A DNA stretch of 64,000 nt from Muribaculaceae bacterium (GTDB lineage: Bacteria; Bacteroidota; Bacteroidia; Bacteroidales; Muribaculaceae), in the NCBI GenBank assembly GCA_028689665.1, contig JAQVCR010000003.1:1-64000 (forward strand), written 5' to 3'. Below are positions 45,141 through 51,837 of this stretch, one piece after another; position 1 is the stretch's first letter, and the number at the start of each line of letters is the position of its first letter. Both the position numbers and the translations under genes were made by a program. Below the pieces are notes generated by a model. That model did not search any database. It saw only the letters and a program-made list of their open reading frames with translations, and was not told the DNA's origin.

Positions 45141-45735
45141 GAGAAACTAGTGCCGGACATATCAGCCAAGGACGATAATCCTCACCTAGCTCCACAACGC
45201 GCTGTTCCCAATAGGCGTTACCACAGCCACGCAGATATTTATTTCTGTTGTCATCGATAGGCAACACTGCCCATGTGTTTTTTTGAATTTCCTCATGTAG
45301 TTGACTTCGATCCCAGCCACTATATCCCAAGAAAAATCGTAAATGTCCTTCAATTTTACCACCCGAATTGATATACGATTTAATAATTCTAAGATCTCCA
45401 TTAATATATAATCCGGGAACGACCTCTACCGAATCGGGTATAATATTCCCGAGAGTGTGCATATAGAACAATCTATCGTCGGATAAAGGGCCTCCTATAT
45501 ACAATGGAATTTCTGTGTCAATTTCTATTCCTTCAATAACATCATTAAGTGTGCAATCGGATTTATGGTTTAGTACTAAGCCCATAGATGTTGTATTTTC
45601 ATGATGTTCTACTAGGCAGATAGCAGAACGATGAAAGAATTTTTCGACTAAGAACGGCTCGGCAAGAAGCAAATCGCCCTTTGTCGGAAATTTCTGTTTA
45701 GCACGGAGGTGTAGTAAGTCTTTATTCACTGCCAT
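45133..45735 (-). CDS. YqgE/AlgH family protein
   Basis: 200 residues from ATG 45735. An upstream in-frame ATG at 45846 would add 37 residues but lies beyond the consensus promoter at 45755-45786, so it is rejected. The family core is GDLLLAEPFLVEKFFHRSAICLVEHHE, MGLVLNHKS, YIGGPLSDDRLFYMHTLG and FLGYSGWDRSQLHEEI. Function of the family is unclear; AlgH affects alginate regulation in Pseudomonas. The 3' end overlaps the convergent GNAT gene by 8 nt. Confidence 0.9.
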   Translation of the reverse strand: MAVNKDLLHLRAKQKFPTKGDLLLAEPFLVEKFFHRSAICLVEHHENTTSMGLVLNHKSDCTLNDVIEGIEIDTEIPLYIGGPLSDDRLFYMHTLGNIIPDSVEVVPGLYINGDLRIIKSYINSGGKIEGHLRFFLGYSGWDRSQLHEEIQKNTWAVLPIDDNRNKYLRGCGNAYWEQRVVELGEDYRPWLICPALVSLN

Positions 45736-45754
45736 AATGGTAATATTCGATAAA

Positions 45755-45786
45755 CAAAAATAGCACAAATACGAACGTTTAGCAAA
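45755..45786 (-). promoter_or_regulatory. Consensus promoter of the AlgH-family gene
   Basis: Minus strand TTTG (45783-45786), a 20-base spacer and TATTTTTG (45755-45762): perfect match, and it fixes the gene start at 45735. Confidence 0.8.
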
Positions 45787-45952
45787 ATTAAATTCAAATA
45801 GTTGCGAATAATAATACAATTTAATACAATAGATTCTAAATGGCACTCAAGTAATACACAAATTATTATTATCTTTACGTCGGAATTTATTTATATGTAT
45901 TTTCTCAATCTAGGAACATTTTTTTAATCTTTTTCAAATATTTGAAACGGTA

Positions 45953-48391
45953 ATGAAAGTATTAAAATTCGGTGGGACATCAGTAGGTACAGTAGAAAGC
46001 CTAAAAAATGTAAAAAGAATTGTTGAGGGGTGTGATGAGCAAGTAATAGTGGTCGTTTCAGCTCTTGGTGGTATCACCGACAAACTAATAAATACAGCGC
46101 AGCTAGCGTCGCAAGGCGATATTTCATATCTTCAGAATTATGAACAGATAGTAGAGCGCCACAATAATGTGATACAAGGAATTGTGCCGAGTGAAAAACA
46201 ATCAGATGTACATTCGATAACCGATCCCCTACTCGATGAGTTAGGAAATATCTATCGAGGAGTGGCTTTGATTAAAGATTTATCTACGCGAACTCTTGAT
46301 ATTATTGTAAGCTATGGAGAACGTATATCATCGGTAATAATTAGCCGGGTAATTAATGATGCAATACATCTTGATTCTCGTGATTTTATTAAAACAGAGA
46401 GCCAATTTAATAAGCATATTGCCGATATTGAGCTTACAGAGAGCTTGATACATACTACTTTTGATAATTTTAACGGCAAAGTAGTTGTCGTTCCGGGATT
46501 TATATCTTCGGATAAAAAGAGTGGCGACATAACCAACCTTGGTAGAGGGGGCAGCGACTATACAGCTTCAATTATAGCAGCGGCACTTGATGCATCGGTA
46601 TTAGAAATATGGACTGATGTTGATGGCTTTATGACAGCCGATCCACGTGTTATAAGCAGTGCTTATGTTATCGACCATCTTACGTTTATTGAGGCAATGG
46701 AGTTGTGCAACTTTGGTGCAAAAGTAGTGTATCCTCCTACCATCTATCCTGTATTTCATAAGAATATACCAATTCTAATAAAGAATACATTCAATTCCGA
46801 AGCTCCGGGTACGCGAATATGTGAGTCAACTCCCGGATTAGAAGGGAAAGCGATTAAGGGAATATCTTCGATCAATGATACATGCTTAATAACGCTTACC
46901 GGGTTTGGTATGGTTGGCGTGATTGGTATTAATTCTCGAATATTTAATGCGTTGGCACACAATGGGGTTAGTGTATTCCTTGTGTCGCAAGCATCGTCGG
47001 AACACAATACATCATTTGCAGTAAAGAATTGCGATGCAGATATTGCAGTGAGCGTATTAAAAGATGAATTTGCAATTGAGCTAGGTACCGGTGAAATTAG
47101 TGGAATCGAGCCTGAAAGAGATTTAGCTACTGTGGCGATTGTAGGAGAGAATATGAAACATACGCCGGGTATTGCCGGAAAATTGTTTAATACTCTTGGT
47201 AGAAATGGCGTGAATGTAATAGCTTGCGCACAAGGAGCGTCGGAAACAAATATATCATTTGTAATTAAGCTTGACAGTTTGCGTAAAGCATTAAATGTGA
47301 TTCACGATTCTTTTTTCTTGTCGCAAACTCAGGTCTTAAACCTTTTTATAGCGGGTATAGGTAATGTAGGGCGCGACTTATTAGAACAAATTAAAGGACA
47401 ACAAGAGAATTTACTAAAAAATAAATCACTTGAATTAAAAGTTGTCGGTATTGCTAATTCAAGAAACTGTATTTTTAATGGAGATGGACTAGATATTAAT
47501 GACTTTAAATCGGAATTAGAAAAGTCAGCGATTATTGCAACTCCTGAAGCTATAAAAAATGAAATATTAAAGATGAACATCTTTAATTCTGTTTTCGTTG
47601 ACTGTACTGCAAGTCCTGATATTGCTGCTATTTATGCCGACTTGCTCGAAAACAACGTTAATGTGGTTGCTGCTAATAAAATAGCGGCTTCTTCGAAATA
47701 TGATAATTATAATAAGCTAAAGCAGATTGCTAGTAAGAAGGGGGTAAAATTCTTATTTGAAACAAATGTAGGGGCTGGCCTGCCGATAATCAACACTATA
47801 AACAATTTGATTAATTCGGGCGATAAAATTCTGAAAATAGAGGCTGTGTTATCAGGAACATTAAATTATATATTTAATGTAATAAGTAAGGATATACATC
47901 TTAGTGATGCCATTAAGATGGCACAAAAAGAAGGATATAGCGAGCCTGATCCTCGCATAGATTTAAGTGGAAAAGATGTGATTCGTAAACTTGTAATATT
48001 AGCGCGAGAGTCGGGATATATAGTCGAACAATCTGACGTTAAACGCAATTTATTTATTCCTCAAGAATATTTTGAAGGTACTGTCGATGAGTTTATGCAA
48101 AAGATATCTAAACTTGATGCCGAATTTGAGGCTAAAAGAGATAAAGCTCAACAAGAAAATAAACATTTTAGATTTGTTGCACAATTAGTTAATGGCGAGG
48201 TTTCTGTTGGCCTTACTGAAGTATCGCCGGGACACCCATTTTATTCGCTCGAAGGTAGCAATAATGTGATTTTAATCACAACCGAGCGATATAAAGAATA
48301 TCCAATGGAAATAAAGGGTTATGGTGCCGGAGCCGAAGTAACAGCAGCCGGGGTATTTGCCGACATTATCAATATTGCAAATATAAGGTAA
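45953..48391 (+). CDS. thrA: Bifunctional aspartate kinase / homoserine dehydrogenase
   Basis: 812 residues. Aspartokinase domain (about 1-290: VLKFGGTSVGTVESLKNVKRI, GRGGSDYTASIIAAAL, WTDVDGFMTADPR), two ACT regulatory domains (about 310-460), then NAD(P)-dependent homoserine dehydrogenase (about 465-812: LFIAGIGNVGRDLL, VAANKIAAS, FETNVGAGLPIINTI, LSGTLNYIFN, GYSEPDPRIDLSGKDVIRK). It catalyses steps 1 and 3 from aspartate to homoserine. First gene of thrA-apgM-thrC; the next ORF starts 9 nt later. Feedback inhibition by threonine is expected for this architecture. Confidence 0.96.
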   Translation: MKVLKFGGTSVGTVESLKNVKRIVEGCDEQVIVVVSALGGITDKLINTAQLASQGDISYLQNYEQIVERHNNVIQGIVPSEKQSDVHSITDPLLDELGNIYRGVALIKDLSTRTLDIIVSYGERISSVIISRVINDAIHLDSRDFIKTESQFNKHIADIELTESLIHTTFDNFNGKVVVVPGFISSDKKSGDITNLGRGGSDYTASIIAAALDASVLEIWTDVDGFMTADPRVISSAYVIDHLTFIEAMELCNFGAKVVYPPTIYPVFHKNIPILIKNTFNSEAPGTRICESTPGLEGKAIKGISSINDTCLITLTGFGMVGVIGINSRIFNALAHNGVSVFLVSQASSEHNTSFAVKNCDADIAVSVLKDEFAIELGTGEISGIEPERDLATVAIVGENMKHTPGIAGKLFNTLGRNGVNVIACAQGASETNISFVIKLDSLRKALNVIHDSFFLSQTQVLNLFIAGIGNVGRDLLEQIKGQQENLLKNKSLELKVVGIANSRNCIFNGDGLDINDFKSELEKSAIIATPEAIKNEILKMNIFNSVFVDCTASPDIAAIYADLLENNVNVVAANKIAASSKYDNYNKLKQIASKKGVKFLFETNVGAGLPIINTINNLINSGDKILKIEAVLSGTLNYIFNVISKDIHLSDAIKMAQKEGYSEPDPRIDLSGKDVIRKLVILARESGYIVEQSDVKRNLFIPQEYFEGTVDEFMQKISKLDAEFEAKRDKAQQENKHFRFVAQLVNGEVSVGLTEVSPGHPFYSLEGSNNVILITTERYKEYPMEIKGYGAGAEVTAAGVFADIINIANIR

Positions 48392-48400
48392 ATAATTACA

Positions 48401-49609
48401 ATGAAATATATTATAATATTAGGAGATGGTATGGCTGATGAGCCTATTGCGGAGTTTGACGATAAAACCCCACTTCAAGCCGCCGATACTCCTACACTTG
48501 ATTGGCTGGGATATAATTCTAGACTCGGAACACTAAACACTATCCCTTATGGTTTTGAACCCGGCAGTGAGATAGCTCATCTTTCGCTCTTAGGGTATGA
48601 TGTCGCTCGCGTGTTTGAAGGGCGAGGATCGCTCGAGGCTGCAAGTATGGGCGTCGAAATTAATCCCGGAGAAATGGCTTTGCGATGCAATCTAATTTGC
48701 ATAGAAAATGACAAAATAAAGAATCACTCAGCCGGGCATATATCTACTGCTGAAGCTACTGAATTGATAAATTATCTGCAGAAAAATTTAGGAAATGATT
48801 CTGTTAATTTTTATCCGGGAGTATCTTATCGACACCTATTAAAGATAAAAGACGGGAATAAAAATATTCATTGCACTCCTCCTCATGATGTCCCTGGAAC
48901 ATTATTTAAAAATGTTATGGTGCGTACAAATGATGGAGAGGCAAAGCCTACTGCCGATTTGATTAACGAGCTGATAATAAAGTCGCAAGAGTTGCTGGCG
49001 CAGCATCCTATTAACCTAGCGCGTGTAGCTGAAGGTAAAGATGCCGCAAATAGTATATGGCCTTGGTCGCCGGGATATAAACCAACGATGGAAACTCTTA
49101 ATGAAAAATATGGAATTAAAAGTGGTGTCGTAATTTCGGCTGTTGATTTAATACGTGGTATAGGCGTTTATGCCGGGCTAAAACCAATAATTGTAGAAGG
49201 AGCAACAGGCTTATCTGATACAAATTATGAAGGAAAGGCTCAAGCGGCAATAGAAGCTCTGAAAGATAATGATTTCGTTTTCCTTCATGTCGAAGCAAGC
49301 GATGAAGCCGGTCATGAAGGCGATTATATGCTAAAAAAGAAGACCATTGAATATTTGGATTCAAGAATATGCAAACCCATTCTTGATGCTACTTTGAAAA
49401 TGGACGAGCCGGTTTCGATAGCAGTATTGCCCGACCACCCAACTCCATGTAGACGACGCACTCACTCGTCGGTGCCAGTGCCTGTAATGATTTTCCGTCC
49501 GGGACAACGCCCCGACAGAGTACCTTATTACAGCGAAGAAATGGCTCAATATGGCGATTTGGGAAAGATGAGCCGAGATGAATTTATGAAAGAATTTTTG
49601 AAACGATAA
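48401..49609 (+). CDS. apgM: ApgM-family (cofactor-independent phosphoglycerate mutase-like) protein; probable homoserine kinase
   Basis: 402 residues of the archaeal-type phosphoglycerate mutase/alkaline phosphatase superfamily: start IIILGDGMADEPIAEFDDKTPLQAADTPTLD with catalytic Asp, NLICIENDKIKNHSAGHIST, HVEASDEAGHEGDY and LPDHPTPCRRRTHSSVPVPVM (metal ligands). Most databases call it phosphoglycerate mutase. It lies between thrA and thrC, exactly where thrB is missing, with gaps of 9 and 27 nt. Members of this family have been reported to act as homoserine kinase in Bacteroides-like bacteria, and that is my preferred reading here. Confidence 0.85.
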   Translation: MKYIIILGDGMADEPIAEFDDKTPLQAADTPTLDWLGYNSRLGTLNTIPYGFEPGSEIAHLSLLGYDVARVFEGRGSLEAASMGVEINPGEMALRCNLICIENDKIKNHSAGHISTAEATELINYLQKNLGNDSVNFYPGVSYRHLLKIKDGNKNIHCTPPHDVPGTLFKNVMVRTNDGEAKPTADLINELIIKSQELLAQHPINLARVAEGKDAANSIWPWSPGYKPTMETLNEKYGIKSGVVISAVDLIRGIGVYAGLKPIIVEGATGLSDTNYEGKAQAAIEALKDNDFVFLHVEASDEAGHEGDYMLKKKTIEYLDSRICKPILDATLKMDEPVSIAVLPDHPTPCRRRTHSSVPVPVMIFRPGQRPDRVPYYSEEMAQYGDLGKMSRDEFMKEFLKR

Positions 49610-49636
49610 CCTAATTCAAGAATAACAATATTAGAA

Positions 49637-50944
49637 ATGGAATATTATAGTACTAATGATGTAAATGTCAAAGCCACGCTAAAAGAGGCAGTTGTGCGTG
49701 GTCTTGCGCCGGATAGAGGGCTTTTTATGCCCGAAAGATTAACTTCATTGCCTCAAGCGTTTTTCAATAATATTGCAAATATGTCTTTGCAAGAAATCTC
49801 GTTTGTAATAGCTAATACTTTATTTGGAGACGATATTGACTCAGAGGTGTTAAAAGATATCGTTTATGATACAATGAATTTTGAGATACCTCTAGTATAT
49901 ATTAATGAGAATCGTTATAGCCTTGAATTGTTTCATGGACCTACATTAGCCTTTAAAGATGTAGGTGCTAGGTTTATGGCTCGATTACTTGGACATTTTA
50001 ATTCAAAAAATTCGGGTACTACAGTTAATGTACTTGTAGCTACATCGGGCGACACCGGAAGCGCAGTCGCTAATGGTTTTTTAGGTGTTCCCGGTGTAAG
50101 AGTCTTCGTCCTTTATCCACAAGGCAAGGTAAGCAAGATTCAAGAAGCTCAATTTACAACGTTGGGACAGAATATTACGGCAATAGAAGTGAACGGAACA
50201 TTTGACGATTGTCAAGCATTGGTGAAAAATGCCTTTATGGATTCCGATCTTAATGCCGCAATGAAATTGACTAGCGCAAATTCTATAAATGTAGCTCGTT
50301 TCTTGCCACAGATGTTTTATTATTTTTATGCTTATGCTCAACTTGCTAAGCGTGGTCAAGACTTAAATAATATTGTTTTTTCTGTTCCTAGTGGCAATTT
50401 TGGAAACATTTGTGCCGGATTGATAGGAAAGGCTATGGGGTTGCCAATTAAAAGATTTATTGCTGCTAACAATCGTAACGATATATTCTTTAAGTATTTG
50501 CAAACGGGAAAATATGAGCCAAAAGCTTCTATATCGACCATTGCTAACGCTATGGACGTGGGTGATCCTAGTAATTTTGTCAGAATATTAGATTTATATA
50601 AACATTCTCATAGCTCTATTTGTGCCGACATTAGCGGGTGTACATATACCGATGAACAAATTTCTGAAACTTTAGCAACTACATATAGTAAAGAAGGCTA
50701 TCTTCTCGACCCTCATGGGGCGGTTGCATATAGGGCTCTGCTAGAAAATTTGAAATCTGATGAAACGGGAATATTTATTGAAACTGCTCATCCCGCTAAA
50801 TTTAAAGATACTGTTGAGCGTATAATATCAGATAATGTCGTAATACCGGCTCGCCTTGAAGCATTTATGAAAGGGAAAAAAGAAAGTGTCAAAATGCCGG
50901 CGACTTTCTCAATATTTAAAAATTATCTGTTATCAAAGGCGTAG
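49637..50944 (+). CDS. thrC: Threonine synthase
   Basis: 435 residues, PLP enzyme converting O-phosphohomoserine to threonine. N-terminus YYSTNDVNVKATLKEAVVRGLAPDRGLFMPE; LFHGPTLAFKDVGARFMARLL contains the PLP lysine (FKD). ATSGDTGSAVANGF and SVPSGNFGNICAG are the phosphate-binding loops. Last gene of the threonine operon, followed by a terminator at 51009. Confidence 0.96.
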   Translation: MEYYSTNDVNVKATLKEAVVRGLAPDRGLFMPERLTSLPQAFFNNIANMSLQEISFVIANTLFGDDIDSEVLKDIVYDTMNFEIPLVYINENRYSLELFHGPTLAFKDVGARFMARLLGHFNSKNSGTTVNVLVATSGDTGSAVANGFLGVPGVRVFVLYPQGKVSKIQEAQFTTLGQNITAIEVNGTFDDCQALVKNAFMDSDLNAAMKLTSANSINVARFLPQMFYYFYAYAQLAKRGQDLNNIVFSVPSGNFGNICAGLIGKAMGLPIKRFIAANNRNDIFFKYLQTGKYEPKASISTIANAMDVGDPSNFVRILDLYKHSHSSICADISGCTYTDEQISETLATTYSKEGYLLDPHGAVAYRALLENLKSDETGIFIETAHPAKFKDTVERIISDNVVIPARLEAFMKGKKESVKMPATFSIFKNYLLSKA

Positions 50945-51008
50945 ATTCTTTAGCCTAAATACAAAATTAACTGCAGTAAGATGCACGGAGTTTGAAAAAT
51001 AATTTCAT

Positions 51009-51038
51009 AAAAATAGCTAGTCTTGACTAGCTATTTTT
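51009..51038 (+). terminator. Intrinsic terminator after thrC
   Basis: Perfect 12-bp stem AAAAATAGCTAG / CTAGCTATTTTT with a 6-base loop; the right arm ends in T5. Confidence 0.85.
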
Positions 51039-51171
51039 ATATCTGTGTGTGCGATATGAAATCGGCTTCGTCGTTGCTAAAATTATTGTATTGTTGTTCT
51101 ATACTTTATCACAACCTCTAATAACGCTTTAATTTATATTTACTTTGATTCTGTTGATGCTTCAATAGATA

Positions 51172-51206
51172 TAAAAAGAAAGCACCTCGAATCACTTCGC
51201 GGTGCC
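51172..51206 (-). terminator. Minus-strand terminator of the small-ORF unit
   Basis: Minus strand: GCACC, CGAA, loop GTGA, TTCG, GGTGC (one internal mismatch), followed by TTTCTTTTT. The plus direction has no T-run, so the terminator serves a transcript coming from the right. Confidence 0.8.
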
Positions 51207-51277
51207 TTAGGAAAAAATAGTATGAATAAAATGTGGTATTAGGGTTAACTTTTATCTTTAATAGATAAATATTAAAT

Positions 51278-51358
51278 TTATCTTGTTATTATCTTCATAA
51301 ATCTTCCTTGGATAATAGGAAGAGTCTTGTCTGGAATTAATCTTGCAACTTCCGCCAT
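51278..51358 (-). CDS. Candidate 26-residue ORF, second in minus-strand unit
   Basis: ATG to TAA, MAEVARLIPDKTLPIIQGRF then MKIITR. The start codon lies inside a hairpin made by ACTTCCG / CGGAAGT (plus coordinates 51348-51354 and 51402-51408), with an inner 8-bp stem CACTCAGG / CCTGAGTG. Initiation could therefore be controlled by RNA folding. No family recognised. Confidence 0.35.
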   Translation of the reverse strand: MAEVARLIPDKTLPIIQGRFMKIITR

Positions 51359-51437
51359 TATGTTCACTCAGGAAATCCCTGAGTGAGATTTGTTACACAA
51401 TCGGAAGTGATAAAATATATCTTAGATATATTTAAGA

Positions 51438-51575
51438 TTACTTACCTACGTTGTTTTTAGTGTGGCAAGCCACATAACAACTTCTGCGTGCCGATGCCAT
51501 AAGTGAGGCATTCGGGTGGAACGAATGAGCCGGCATGCGTCTCAAATGTCCGTCATTGTGCATGTTCATTTCCAT
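51438..51575 (-). CDS. Candidate 45-residue Met/His/Cys-rich ORF, first in minus-strand unit
   Basis: ATG 51575 to TAA 51438. It starts MEMNMHNDGHLRRMPAHS and ends in a segment with CYVACH and a Lys/Asn tail. Five Met, five His and two Cys in 45 residues look like a metal-binding peptide; there is no signal peptide or hydrophobic helix. It is clearly richer in G+C than the flanks and lies about 115 nt after a full consensus promoter. The same bases fold into stable stems (CATTCG/CGAATG, TGCCG/CGGCA, TGTGG/CCACA), so it may be RNA and not protein. I do not recognise it. Confidence 0.4.
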   Translation of the reverse strand: MEMNMHNDGHLRRMPAHSFHPNASLMASARRSCYVACHTKNNVGK

Positions 51576-51697
51576 AATTTAATTAATTTACAACTTGCTC
51601 TCTTGCAAGTCAATCTAAAACAATCTATTATCGCAAATGCGAAATTAATAATTATAATACAAATCTAATCATCTCGATTGATTTTGTATTTGTTATG

Positions 51698-51728
51698 CAA
51701 AAATAGTTATAATATTCCATATTGCAAA
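51698..51728 (-). promoter_or_regulatory. Consensus promoter of the minus-strand unit
   Basis: Minus strand TTTG (51725-51728), a 19-base spacer and TATTTTTG (51698-51705): an exact match to the Bacteroidetes promoter. Transcription starts near 51692, divergent from the glycosidase lipoprotein gene. Confidence 0.8.
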
Positions 51729-51837
51729 TTTTATGGAGTAAAAATATATAAATTGTCCATATAAATTATTTCTCAAAATTTATTATTGATGAAAATAATT
51801 GCTTATTTTGTAGAAAATATTGAGATACTAATAAATA

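Larger units (their letters stand above)
51172..51692 (-). ncRNA. Candidate structured transcript, about 520 nt
   Basis: Bounded by a perfect promoter and a terminator. In transcript order I see the following hairpins: ATACAAA...TTTGTAT, TCGCA/TGCGA, ACTTGC/GCAAGT, a branched element with TGCCG/CGGCA around CATTCG/CGAATG, TGTGG/CCACA, a 7+8-bp stem (ACTTCCG, CACTCAGG), then the terminator. It does not resemble tmRNA, RNase P, SRP or 6S RNA by their usual signature sequences. It could be a regulatory RNA, a leader-peptide mRNA or both. Confidence 0.45.
50945..51837. other. 893-nt intergenic stretch holding a minus-strand small-gene/structured-RNA unit
   Basis: Bases 50945-51038 hold the thrC terminator. 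Bases 51039-51171 show nothing identifiable. Bases 51172-51728 form a minus-strand transcription unit (promoter, two tiny ORFs, hairpins, terminator) described separately. Bases 51729-51837 are the upstream region of the glycosidase lipoprotein gene, with no clear promoter. Confidence 0.6.

Noticed and set aside
45736-45846. N-terminal extension of the AlgH-family protein
   Set aside because: It overlaps an exact consensus promoter (45755-45786) and lacks family similarity; the start at 45735 fits.
51172-51692. tmRNA, RNase P RNA, SRP RNA or 6S RNA
   Set aside because: No tag-peptide reading frame, no GAGGAAAGTCC-type RNase P signature, no SRP tetraloop domain and no long 6S-like rod were seen.
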